Positions 8,453 to 15,574 of a stretch of 48,911 nucleotides of DNA are shown here, one piece after another (positions within the stretch are counted from its first letter, which is position 1; the number at the start of each line of letters is the position of its first letter). The translations under genes and the position numbers were made by a program. Below the pieces are notes generated by a model, which did no database searches, had not been told where the DNA came from, and was given only the letters and a program-made list of their open reading frames with translations. Origin of the DNA: Lachnospiraceae bacterium (GTDB lineage Bacteria; Bacillota; Clostridia; Lachnospirales; Lachnospiraceae); assembly GCA_021203305.1 (NCBI GenBank), contig JAJQBK010000055.1, positions 1 through 48,911 of the forward strand, written 5' to 3'.

Positions 8453-9835
8453 TTACCTCAAAAACATCTTCGTCAGGAACAGATACGCCTTGTTATAAGG
8501 CTGATACCTCATGGGCATATCGATCCAGGTATATTTTTGCAGAATGCTTTTCTCATGGCTGAAGGTATCGAAGCTTTTTTTGCCGTGATAGGAGCCCATG
8601 CCGCTTGCGCCCACGCCGCCGAAGCCCATCTCAGAAGTAGCCAGATGCAGCACAGTGTCATTGACGCAGCCTCCGCCGAAGGAAACATATTTCACAAAAC
8701 GCTTCGCCACGGATTTTTTCCCTGTAAAAATATACAAAGCCAGCGGCTTTTCCCTCTCCTTGACAAAACGCTCCGCCTCTCTGATATCGCGGTAGGTCAG
8801 TATCGGCAGGATGGGACCGAAAATTTCCTCCTGCATGACCGCGTCGTCTGGGGAAACATTGTCCATCACCGTGGGGGCGATGCGCAGGGTATCCGGCTCA
8901 CAGCTCCCGCCGCAGACTACCTTTTCCCGGTTTGCGTCAATCAGACCGTTCAGACGGTCAAAATGCTTCTGATTGATGATTTTGCCGTAATCCGGGTTGA
9001 GCAGCGGATCTGTTCCAAACTGCTTCCGGATCTGCAGCCGAATCAGAGCCACAAGCTCCTCCTTCACCTTCTCATCCACCAGCACATAATCCGGCGCCAC
9101 ACAGGTCTGGCCGCAATTCAGGAATTTTCCAAAGACCAGGCGCTTCGCCGCCAGCTTCAGGTTGGCGGAGCTGTCGATAATGCAGGGGCTCTTTCCGCCC
9201 AGCTCCAGCGTCACCGGCGTCAGGTGCGCCGCCGCCTTCTCCATGACCAGCCTGCCCACTGTCACGCCGCCGGTAAAGAAAATATAGTCAAATTTCTGAT
9301 TTAAGAGCTCCGTATTCTCAGCGCGGCCGCCTTCCACCACCGCCACATACTTCTCCGGAAATACTTCTGAAATAATTTTTCTGATCACGGCGGAGGTGGC
9401 CGGAGAATAGGCGGAGGGCTTGAGCACGCAGCAGTTGCCCGCCGCGATGGCTCCCACCATAGGCTCTAAGCAGAGCATGAAGGGATAATTCCAGGGGGAC
9501 ATGATCAGCACACAGCCGTATGGCTCCTGTACGGTGAAGCTTTTCGCGTGGAAATTGGCAAGGCCGGTGGGCTTTGTCCTGTTTTGGCTCCATTTTCTGA
9601 CATGGCTGATCTGGTAAGACAGCTCGCTTAAGGTCATGCCTGTCTCACACATATAGGTCTCCGCCTCCGATTTTCCCAGGTCTGTTTTCAGCGCCTGATT
9701 GATCTCGTTCTCATGCGCAAGAATTGCCTTTTTCAGCCTTTTCAGCGCCGCAATTCTGAAATTTACGTCCAGAGTTTTTCCTGTGTCAAAAAATTTTTTC
9801 TGTTTCGCTGTGATTTTACTGATGTCCATGACCAA
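8453..9835 (-). CDS. Aldehyde dehydrogenase, class 3-like
   Basis: 460 aa, NAD(P)-dependent oxidation of an aldehyde to the acid. PWNYPF (about 115-120) and FTGGVTVGRLV (about 187-197) bind the cofactor. LELGGKSP carries the general-base Glu (about 211) and NCGQTCVAPDY the nucleophilic Cys (about 245). The compact length, SFGGGCVNDTVLHLATSEMGFGGVGASGMG region and hydrophobic C-terminus (AYLFLTKMFLR) match class 3/fatty-aldehyde dehydrogenases, which are often membrane-associated through that tail. A TTG at 9835 fits the AAAGGG spacing better than the ATG at 9829. It sits between a GH2 gene and an iron alcohol dehydrogenase on the same strand, suggesting alcohol/aldehyde interconversion. Confidence 0.9.
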   Translation of the reverse strand: MVMDISKITAKQKKFFDTGKTLDVNFRIAALKRLKKAILAHENEINQALKTDLGKSEAETYMCETGMTLSELSYQISHVRKWSQNRTKPTGLANFHAKSFTVQEPYGCVLIMSPWNYPFMLCLEPMVGAIAAGNCCVLKPSAYSPATSAVIRKIISEVFPEKYVAVVEGGRAENTELLNQKFDYIFFTGGVTVGRLVMEKAAAHLTPVTLELGGKSPCIIDSSANLKLAAKRLVFGKFLNCGQTCVAPDYVLVDEKVKEELVALIRLQIRKQFGTDPLLNPDYGKIINQKHFDRLNGLIDANREKVVCGGSCEPDTLRIAPTVMDNVSPDDAVMQEEIFGPILPILTYRDIREAERFVKEREKPLALYIFTGKKSVAKRFVKYVSFGGGCVNDTVLHLATSEMGFGGVGASGMGSYHGKKSFDTFSHEKSILQKYTWIDMPMRYQPYNKAYLFLTKMFLR

Positions 9836-9943
9836 TATATATCCCTTTCTGTGCTCCTTTTCTTATGGCCTGCGATTTGCGTATCATGCGGGGCAGGATG
9901 CGCAGATTATTTCGTAACAGTTCCTAACTCCGCAGATATTCTT

Positions 9944-11152
9944 CTACGCCTTCAGATTCCCGACGATATAGTACATTTTCTCCAGCTCCCCGGCGCTCAT
10001 CTCTCTCGGCACCGGATAAAGGGGATTGCTCTCCTTGTCCGCGTTTTTCGCCATCTTCGGGATATCCTCCTTACAGATTCCCTCAATATGCCGCGGAATA
10101 TTCATGGAATCATTCATCTGGCGCACCCAGTCGATGAACTTCTGGGAAGCCAGAATGTCAGAGTCCCTCTTTTCGGCTATCCCACACTTCCTGGCCAGCC
10201 TTCCCAGGCGCTTCGCGCAGCTCTCGCCGTACTCCTCCAGAAAATAAGGCAGGATCACCGCGTTGGCCAGGCCGTGGGGCACCCCGTACTGGCCACCCAG
10301 AGAGTGGGCCACCCCGTGAACATATCCCACATAGGACTGGGTGAACGCAATACCCGCGCAGTAGGCCGCCCGCAGCATATTGGTTCTGGCCTCGATATCC
10401 TGTCCGTTGTCATAAGCCCTCTTCAGATATTTTCTGATCAGCCCCACCGCCTCCACCGCCATCGCGCGGGTATGACGGGTGGTACTCCTGCCGATATAAG
10501 CCTCCACAGCGTGAGTCAGAGCGTCCATCCCCGTAGTGGCGGTGATGCCCTGCGGCAGTCCCAGAGTCACATGATAGTCCAGCACCGCGTACCTCGGAAT
10601 CAGCGAAAAATCATTGATGGGATATTCATGGTGCGTTTTCTCATCCACCACCACTGCCGCCAGGGTGGTCTCGCTTCCCGTCCCCGCCGTGGTGGGCACC
10701 GCGAACAGCGGCGGGAGTTTTTTCATCACCTTTAAAAGCCCTTTCATCTGATTGACAGACTGATGGGGCTTTACAATCCTCGCCCCCGCCGCCTTGGCGC
10801 AGTCCATGGAGGAGCCGCCGCCAAAGCCGATGATCGCCTGGCATTTGTTCTCCAGATAAAGCCGTCTGGCCTCCTCCACATTTTCAATCGTCGGATTGGG
10901 CACCGTCCCATCGTAAACCACATACTCAATTTCTTTATCCTCCAGCGCGGCCTTCAAGCCGTCCAGCAATCCCAGAGAGCTGATACCTTTGTCCGTGACA
11001 ATCAGCACTCTCATGAGCCCCTGCTCCGCCAGCACACCGGCAATCTGCGGCATGCCGCTCAGTATCTCCGGCTCTCTGTAAGGTAAAAAGGGCAGCGCCG
11101 CGCGAAAGCAAAGCTGAAAGGTTCTGCAGTAAATTTTTCGCAGTACGTTCAT
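9944..11152 (-). CDS. Iron-containing alcohol dehydrogenase
   Basis: 402 aa, group III Fe-ADH. GGGSSMDCAKA (about 111-121) is the dinucleotide-binding loop and PTTAGTGSE (153-161) follows. Likely metal ligands are D210 and H214 (MDALTHAVEAY), H279 and H293 (HGVAHSLGG and VPHGLANA), with the spacing seen in FucO. The ATG at 11152 has AGGAG upstream. Its promoter overlaps a palindromic motif that also occurs at the sirtuin promoter near 12384. The gene is followed by the aldehyde dehydrogenase after ~110 nt, compatible with one transcript. Confidence 0.92.
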   Translation of the reverse strand: MNVLRKIYCRTFQLCFRAALPFLPYREPEILSGMPQIAGVLAEQGLMRVLIVTDKGISSLGLLDGLKAALEDKEIEYVVYDGTVPNPTIENVEEARRLYLENKCQAIIGFGGGSSMDCAKAAGARIVKPHQSVNQMKGLLKVMKKLPPLFAVPTTAGTGSETTLAAVVVDEKTHHEYPINDFSLIPRYAVLDYHVTLGLPQGITATTGMDALTHAVEAYIGRSTTRHTRAMAVEAVGLIRKYLKRAYDNGQDIEARTNMLRAAYCAGIAFTQSYVGYVHGVAHSLGGQYGVPHGLANAVILPYFLEEYGESCAKRLGRLARKCGIAEKRDSDILASQKFIDWVRQMNDSMNIPRHIEGICKEDIPKMAKNADKESNPLYPVPREMSAGELEKMYYIVGNLKA

Positions 11153-11178
11153 AATTCTGATTCTCCTGTGTCATTTTC

Positions 11179-11216
11179 AGTAGTTACATAATAACTCCTG
11201 TTCCCGGAGAATTCAA
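11179..11216 (-). promoter_or_regulatory. Promoter of the alcohol dehydrogenase gene with overlapping operator-like motif
   Basis: Minus-strand TTGAAT (11216-11211), 17 bp, TATTAT (11193-11188). The plus-strand motif AGTAGTTACATAATAACT (11179-11196) covers the -10 and contains the inverted repeat AGTTA-N5-TAACT. A closely matching AGTAGCTACATTATATT lies on the sirtuin promoter at 12384-12400. Confidence 0.6.
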
Positions 11217-11337
11217 GTCAAACCATTGCTTCCGCGGCATTCCACGCACTTCAGTTACTATTCGCAGGAATCCGAAAAATGTCCAGATATTTTTCGAGAA
11301 GACCCGTCCTGGCATTGTTTCCCCTGCATGAAAGCAC

Positions 11338-11404
11338 AAAAAAAGGAAGTCACACTGACCTCCTTTCTCCGATTCATTTATAAAATTCTGCTGAATAACG
11401 ATCT
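11338..11404 (-). terminator. Terminator of the sirtuin gene with conserved 3' element, copy 1
   Basis: On the minus strand a conserved AT-rich tract (11404-11370) leads into a hairpin (GGAGGTCA-cac/gtg-TGACTTCC, 11363-11345) and seven T. The tract upstream of the hairpin is shared with the terminators at 13055 and 26001. Confidence 0.7.
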
Positions 11405-11501
11405 GTTTCCTTGAATTTCTTCTTCGGAAAGGCCCTTATATTCCTCAGCTCTCCTCTGTTCCTCCATCCGATTCAAACATTCCTCTTCCGATAGTGCAAT
11501 T

Positions 11502-12206
11502 TCAGTCCGCTGACCCGCCATTTCCCTGCCATCTTTCTATCAGCCTGTGAAATACATCATCACAGGCTTCCCGGATATTTAAGTCCGCGACCCGGTCAAA
11601 GCCGGTATGTCCCGGATTGATCTGCACAATCACAGCGTCCCTTCTCCGGTAATCCCAGTATGCGCTCCCGTAATAGCCATTGGTCCCGATCACCAGGATC
11701 AGATCCGCCTTTGAAATCCACTCCCTGGCCTTCTGCACGCCTTCCTCCCAGAGGCTGATGTGGCTGTAAAGCTCCCAGGGCAGGATTCTTCCGCCGCACG
11801 ATTCGCATCTGGGCAGATCTTCCTGCTCCCAGATCTCATACCCGTCATAATGACGGCCGCATTTCGAGCAGCGGTTGATCTGAAATCCTCCCTGGATTTC
11901 CGCCACGTTTTTGGAACCGGCCATTGTATGCATACAATCCTCATTTGTCGTAATGATCCCTGTCAGCTTTCCGGCTGTCTCCAGATCGCGGAGCGCGTAA
12001 TGGCTGAAGCTGGGCTTATAGTTGTGCATGGCCCTGACGTAAGAGCGCAGGAAATCATCACTCTCAAAGCCTCCGCCCGCACGGACCGTTTTAGAAAGCT
12101 GGCTGTATGTGATGCCGCCTCCGGCAAGAGAGATGCCCGCGCCCGTGATGGCGACCATGCTGTGGCTCTGATCAATATAATCAGCCAGCTGCTGTATTTT
12201 ATCCAC
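11502..12206 (-). CDS. Sir2-family protein (divergent sirtuin)
   Basis: 234 aa from a GTG at 12206, chosen because GGGGAGG sits 7 nt upstream; an upstream GTG at 12242 has poorer context. GAGIS (about 22-26) and LVIGTNGYY (about 173) form the NAD fold, and four Cys (about 113, 116, 134, 137) form the zinc ribbon. The usual TQNVDGLH is TTNEDCMH, and the catalytic-His motif (xHG) reads EIQGG, with Gln near 105 in place of His. Loss of that His is known in SirTM (class M) sirtuins that ADP-ribosylate lipoylated GcvH-like proteins, but no macrodomain partner is visible here. Deacetylase activity should not be assumed. It has a consensus promoter and is divergent from the Rrf2 regulator. Confidence 0.8.
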   Translation of the reverse strand: MDKIQQLADYIDQSHSMVAITGAGISLAGGGITYSQLSKTVRAGGGFESDDFLRSYVRAMHNYKPSFSHYALRDLETAGKLTGIITTNEDCMHTMAGSKNVAEIQGGFQINRCSKCGRHYDGYEIWEQEDLPRCESCGGRILPWELYSHISLWEEGVQKAREWISKADLILVIGTNGYYGSAYWDYRRRDAVIVQINPGHTGFDRVADLNIREACDDVFHRLIERWQGNGGSAD

Positions 12207-12248
12207 GCTTTTGCCTCCCCTGGAAAATCTCATAAATATCACATCCTG

Positions 12249-12368
12249 TCATTCATGTAAAACCGCGTCCAAAGCCTCCGCCGCTTCCGCCCGGATATTC
12301 AGATCCGCCATCCGGTCAGACTGCGTTTCGGACGGATAAAGAGATTTCTGCACAATGATAACTTTCTT
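12249..12368 (-). pseudogene. C-terminal remnant of a second sirtuin gene
   Basis: The minus strand reads KKVIIVQKSLYPSETQ followed by DRMADLNIRAEAAEALDAV and a stop at 12251-12249. This parallels the C-terminus of the adjacent sirtuin (AVIVQINPGHTGF, DRVADLNIREACDDVF). It sits between the consensus promoter and the intact gene, so an upstream tandem paralogue was probably deleted, leaving only its tail in the 5' UTR. Confidence 0.72.
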
Positions 12369-12371
12369 ATT

Positions 12372-12421
12372 TAATGTAATCTAAGTAGCTACATTATATT
12401 GCGGCATAAACGTAATGTCAA
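12372..12421 (-). promoter_or_regulatory. Consensus promoter of the sirtuin gene with palindromic operator
   Basis: Minus-strand TTGACA (12421-12416), 17 bp, TATAAT (12398-12393) is a perfect sigma-A promoter. TAATGTA (12372-12378) and TACATTA (12390-12396) form a 7-bp inverted repeat with 11 bp between, overlapping the -10 and start point. A perfect promoter covered by a palindrome beside an Rrf2 gene suggests repression by that regulator. Confidence 0.72.
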
Positions 12422-12430
12422 GAGTTACAA

Positions 12431-12459
12431 TTGATTTTCCCTGAAAATTCTGTTATACT
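12431..12459 (+). promoter_or_regulatory. Promoter of the Rrf2-family regulator
   Basis: TTGATT (12431-12436), 17 bp, TATACT (12454-12459). It is divergent from, and ~10 bp away from, the sirtuin promoter. Confidence 0.65.
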
Positions 12460-12504
12460 CATTTTTAATACTTTGCTTATGTCGGAGGAGGAGCATAAAA
12501 TACT

Positions 12505-12960
12505 ATGCGTGTCAGTAAACGATTCCCGTTGGCAGTCCATTGTCTGTTATTTGTAGCGGTTCTGTCGCCGAAGAAACGCGTGACCAGTACGCTCGTTGCG
12601 GAGAGCACCGGAGCCAATGCCGTCACGGTCAGAAATTTATTCCTTGAACTAGCCGACAGCGACCTGTTAGTCGCGACCGCCGGCAAAAACGGCGGTGTGC
12701 ATCTGGCCAGAGAACCAAAGGATATTACCTTATTGGACATTTATCAGGCAGTGGAAACGCCGGACGCAGATGAAATTTTCAAAATGTACGAGGGAAGCGA
12801 CGACTGTCCCATAGGGGGGAATTTTTATCAGATCCTGCACCCGCATATGGTGTCTGCCGTCAACGCCATGAAAGCGGAACTGGAACAGGTTACGCTTGAG
12901 ACGCTGAAAGAAGAATTGCAGTCCCTGTTGAAGGAATTACATGGAGGAGAATTCCAATAA
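12505..12960 (+). CDS. Rrf2-family transcriptional regulator
   Basis: 151 aa. The winged helix covers about residues 1-85, with the recognition helix in ANAVTVRNLFLELADSDLL and the wing KNGGVHLAREPKDITLLDIYQAVE, which is diagnostic of Rrf2/BadM. The effector region has only one central Cys (DDCPIGGNF), so an IscR-type Fe-S cluster with three Cys is unlikely. Family members sense Fe-S status, redox or small electrophiles. A GGAGGAGG lies 11 nt before the ATG, slightly long. Shared AGTAG-TACAT palindromes at 11179 and 12384 make the alcohol dehydrogenase and the sirtuin its most likely targets, plus itself. Confidence 0.88.
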   Translation: MRVSKRFPLAVHCLLFVAVLSPKKRVTSTLVAESTGANAVTVRNLFLELADSDLLVATAGKNGGVHLAREPKDITLLDIYQAVETPDADEIFKMYEGSDDCPIGGNFYQILHPHMVSAVNAMKAELEQVTLETLKEELQSLLKELHGGEFQ

Positions 12961-13054
12961 ACAGCTTCATTTTTCTGTTGTGAAGAAACCGGAAGCACTT
13001 TCCCCTTTTCCGGATAGCTTCCAGCGCCTTTTTCAACAGTCATTCTATGAAAGC

Positions 13055-13124
13055 AAAAAAGAGAGCCGCGGTGGCTCTCTTTTTTTTCGATTTATTTATG
13101 AGATTCTGCTGAACAGCGATTCTC
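13055..13124. terminator. Bidirectional terminator with conserved 3' element, copy 2
   Basis: GAGAGCC (13061-13067) pairs with GGCTCTC (13073-13079), with A run before and eight T after, so it serves both the Rrf2 gene (plus) and the nitroreductase gene (minus). The tract 13088-13124 on the nitroreductase side is the same conserved element as at 11370-11404 and 26032-26068. Confidence 0.85.
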
Positions 13125-13129
13125 TGAAG

Positions 13130-13792
13130 CTACTCCCAGACAAAATTATCCTTGCCGGCTCCCAGCTCAAAATGATATTTGCTGATGCCCAGATCCGCGC
13201 CTGCGAAGGAAATATCCGGATAGGTCATGGAAACCCGGTTGCCGCTCCCTTTGATGGTAAAGGACTGATGGTTCATCGCGGTCGGGGCAAGCAGCGCCGC
13301 CTCCACACCGGCTTTAAACCAGTCAGGCGCAGCTCCGTCATAGGATGATACTTCATCCGCCGACTTGGATTTATGCGGTACGCCCTGTTCCTGCCCGTAA
13401 CCGACAACAACGACGCCAATCACCTTGTTTCCGTCCCCGGCATGCTTTTTCGCGTTGGATTTGCTGTACATGCCGCCGACCCACCAGGTATTCAGGCCAA
13501 GCGTCTGTGCGTACAGCATGATATCCGCGCTGCAATAGCCTAAGGTTTCATCCACATCCGGCTTATCAGGCCCTGCCAGAATAAAATAGTTGTTGACGCC
13601 CTTTGTCATCATCAGCTTCAGGGCGCCGGGGATCGCTCCGCCGTCATTGGTGATCAGCTTGATGTTGAGGCCGTGATCCTTATTGTTCTGCGCAACCCGG
13701 TCATTCAGTTTTTCTACGATGTCCGCGGGCAGCGGCGTATCTTTGTACTTTCTGACCGTATGCCTCTGTTTCATCGCTTCCTTCAGTGTCAT
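13130..13792 (-). CDS. Nitroreductase-family protein
   Basis: 220 aa. The N-terminal RHTVRKYKDTPLP is the FMN-phosphate-binding start typical of nitroreductases, and LLAPTAMNHQSFTIKG near residues 168-185 matches the second conserved block (APSAxNxQPW-like). The middle shows a YCSADIMLYAQTLGLNTWWVGG segment. It probably forms a flavin homodimer reducing quinones or nitro compounds with NAD(P)H; the order of blocks resembles the TM1586-like subgroup. AGGAGG precedes the ATG. Its promoter at 13860 is one of three near-identical promoters in the window. Confidence 0.85.
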   Translation of the reverse strand: MTLKEAMKQRHTVRKYKDTPLPADIVEKLNDRVAQNNKDHGLNIKLITNDGGAIPGALKLMMTKGVNNYFILAGPDKPDVDETLGYCSADIMLYAQTLGLNTWWVGGMYSKSNAKKHAGDGNKVIGVVVVGYGQEQGVPHKSKSADEVSSYDGAAPDWFKAGVEAALLAPTAMNHQSFTIKGSGNRVSMTYPDISFAGADLGISKYHFELGAGKDNFVWE

Positions 13793-13859
13793 TTCAAATC
13801 CTCCTGTTTTTCATATTTTTCAGAGTAACCGTTGTCCCGGAAGAATATTCTTTGCGGTT

Positions 13860-13897
13860 ATTATATCATTTATGAATATCGTTCATCAACCGACGAT
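13860..13897 (-). promoter_or_regulatory. Promoter of the nitroreductase gene (shared promoter family, copy A)
   Basis: Minus-strand TTGATG (13889-13884), 18 bp, TGA-TATAAT (extended -10, 13865-13860). Inverted repeat ATCGT (13878-13882) and ACGAT (13893-13897) flanks the -35. The same arrangement recurs at 15231 and 31559. Confidence 0.7.
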
Positions 13898-13906
13898 TAT
13901 TCCGGA

Positions 13907-14092
13907 AGTGTCGAAAGAAGGCAAAATAACAGGTGTAAGATCTGTAAGATGGACGAAGAGGAGCTCCGGAAGTTCAAGAAGGAACACAGCACGTTTATCG
14001 CGGCAGGCACGACTCTTATGATTGTCGGTGCTGTTGCCGGGTTGTGGAAGATGATGAAGAAGTGCTGTCACCGCTCTCAATCATCCAGATAA
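13907..14092 (+). pseudogene. Detached tail of an EFR1-type protein (possible 47-aa membrane peptide)
   Basis: From about 13907 the DNA parallels the 3' end of the long EFR1 gene at 29395-30423. The frame gives CKICKMDEEELRKFKKEHS, one transmembrane helix and a terminal MMKKCC. The flavodoxin and ferredoxin parts are absent. An ATG at 13949 would give a 47-aa single-span protein, but no clear ribosome binding site is seen, so a duplication remnant is the simpler reading. Its 3' end overlaps the convergent SDR gene by 16 nt. Confidence 0.6.
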
Positions 14093-14988
14093 TGAAGCCC
14101 TGTCAGTTCTTCTGAGACCTTCCAGAGCCTTCGCGCGGTCTCCAGATTGTGGGAAGCTTTATTGGATTGAACCACATCCGGCATCCTGTGCTTTGACGGC
14201 CCGAAATACTCGCCTCCTCTGACCGATTGATCCGTAGCCGCGCGAATGAGCGGCATTGCGCCGTAGATAGTAGGCTTTAAGGTATAGGAAAGCAGAGTTA
14301 GCAGCTTTCTGGAAACGGCGTTTTTCGCCTGTGCAGGCATAATATTTGTCTGTGCCAATCCGGGATGCGCAGCGAGCGTGATTGTGGATTTTCCTGCCGA
14401 TGACAGTCGGCGCTGCATTTCATAAGCAAACAGCAGCATTTCCATTTTGGAGCGTCCATATGCCCTCCATCTGCCGTACCCTTTCCTGTTTTTATAATAC
14501 AAATTATCGAAGTTGATTTTATTTCCCAAAAAGCAGGCCAGACTGCTGACACAGACAACCCTTGCCCCAGGGGTCGCTTCCAGCAAATCAAACAGTCGCG
14601 CGGTCAGCGCAAAATGTCCGAGATAGTTTGTGGCAAAATGATTTTCAAACCCGTCAACCGTTTCTGAATAGGGAGCGGCCATGATTCCCGCGTTGTTGAC
14701 GAGGGTATCAAGCCTTTCATATTTTTCAAGGAATGCATCCGCAAAATCAGCGACACTTTTCTGGCTGGCAAGATCTAAGATCATGACATCCAGATCGGCA
14801 TCCGGAATTTCATCCATAATCTTTTTTCTGGCAGCGTCCGCCCTTTGGGGATTCCGACAGGCCATTATAACTTTTGCGCCTTTACGGGCAAGTTCCTTTG
14901 TCGTTTCAAAACCAAGGCCGCTGTTGGCTCCGGTCACAATCATCACCTTGCCGGAAAGATCCGGTATATCCTTCAATGACCAGCTCAT
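14077..14988 (-). CDS. Short-chain dehydrogenase/reductase, copy 1
   Basis: 303 aa from the ATG at 14988 (GGAAGG upstream). TGANSGLG (about 19-26) is the NAD(P)-binding glycine motif, CRNP follows beta2 and favours NADP, NNAGIM (about 95-100) and YGRSK (Tyr/Lys about 172/176) complete the catalytic set with the Ser of VSSLA. The chain resembles the retinol-dehydrogenase/WWOX-like SDR group of ~300 aa. A near-identical copy lies at 30546-31457, also convergent with an EFR1 tail. Substrate unknown. Transcribed from the promoter at 15231. Confidence 0.9.
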   Translation of the reverse strand: MSWSLKDIPDLSGKVMIVTGANSGLGFETTKELARKGAKVIMACRNPQRADAARKKIMDEIPDADLDVMILDLASQKSVADFADAFLEKYERLDTLVNNAGIMAAPYSETVDGFENHFATNYLGHFALTARLFDLLEATPGARVVCVSSLACFLGNKINFDNLYYKNRKGYGRWRAYGRSKMEMLLFAYEMQRRLSSAGKSTITLAAHPGLAQTNIMPAQAKNAVSRKLLTLLSYTLKPTIYGAMPLIRAATDQSVRGGEYFGPSKHRMPDVVQSNKASHNLETARRLWKVSEELTGLHYLDD

Positions 14989-15053
14989 AATCAACCTTCC
15001 TTCCGTTCCAGAAGCCTGAGCTTCTGAAGCTTAATCTATAACAGTCTTTTCTT

Positions 15054-15097
15054 CTACTTCTCATATTTTTCAAAGTAACCTTTATTCCGGAAAGCAC
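15054..15097 (-). pseudogene. 3'-end remnant of an HXXEE-type gene
   Basis: The minus strand reads RNKGYFEKYEK-stop. The HXXEE-domain protein at 27624 ends DDKGYFEKYEKTV, and a third trace (RDNGYSEKYEK) lies at about 13812-13846 in the nitroreductase leader. This fits deletion of larger copies upstream of the SDR and nitroreductase genes. Confidence 0.5.
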
Positions 15098-15230
15098 CAG
15101 CGGCTGAAAAAGTCTTTATACATGTTTCAGTTCCCCTTCCCGCAGCAGCTGTTGTTTGAACAAATCTGCTGATGCTGCTTTTGAGTGGTGAAGCTGGTTC
15201 CTGAGCCTGCACCATCCCGCAAACTAAGAT

Positions 15231-15260
15231 ATTATATCATTTTTCTGCGGCGTCCATCAA
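15231..15260 (-). promoter_or_regulatory. Promoter of SDR copy 1 (shared promoter family, copy B)
   Basis: Minus-strand TTGATG (15260-15255), 18 bp, TGA-TATAAT (15236-15231). The upstream ATCGTTGG motif is conserved with copies A and C. It starts ~240 nt before the SDR ATG, leaving a long 5' UTR that contains the HXXEE tail remnant. Confidence 0.7.
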
Positions 15261-15339
15261 CCAACGATTTTCGCGTAAGTGTCGTGCGGTTCAGAAGAAA
15301 TGTCAGGCTTTGCAGAACATCTCATACGGCAATAAAATT

Positions 15340-15378
15340 AACATCTGCAGGAGAGCTGATTTTCTGCAGATGTTTTCA
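15340..15378 (+). terminator. Intrinsic terminator upstream of EFR1 copy 1
   Basis: AACATCTGCAG (15340-15350) pairs with CTGCAGATGTT (15364-15374), followed by TTTCATTTC. The diverged equivalent before EFR1 copy 2 (41082-41120) keeps the pairing, using G-U pairs. Confidence 0.72.
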
Positions 15379-15574
15379 TTTCTTTCAGTTATAGATTGAT
15401 TTTTGAATGCAGTGAATTTAAAATGATACTCAACTACGAAACCTGCCATCGGCAGCGCCTGTGCCCCGCGGGTATTCTACGTATGTTAAGGTTAATTTAA
15501 GAAGTCAGCAACATTAAGGCAAATCAAAAGGAACTGTAATCATCTTTACTTTACGAAGGGAAGGAAGTCTGGAG

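Larger units (their letters stand above)
11153..11501. other. Intergenic region between alcohol dehydrogenase and sirtuin genes
   Basis: Apart from the promoter at 11179-11216 and the terminator-linked element at 11330-11404, no convincing coding frame or RNA was seen. 11405-11501 is the sirtuin 3' flank. Confidence 0.6.
14989..15574. other. Intergenic region between SDR copy 1 and EFR1 copy 1
   Basis: It holds the SDR leader with a gene-tail remnant, the SDR promoter, a terminator-like hairpin at 15340-15378 and the duplicated EFR1 upstream element (15380-15574). No coding frame was supported. Confidence 0.65.
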
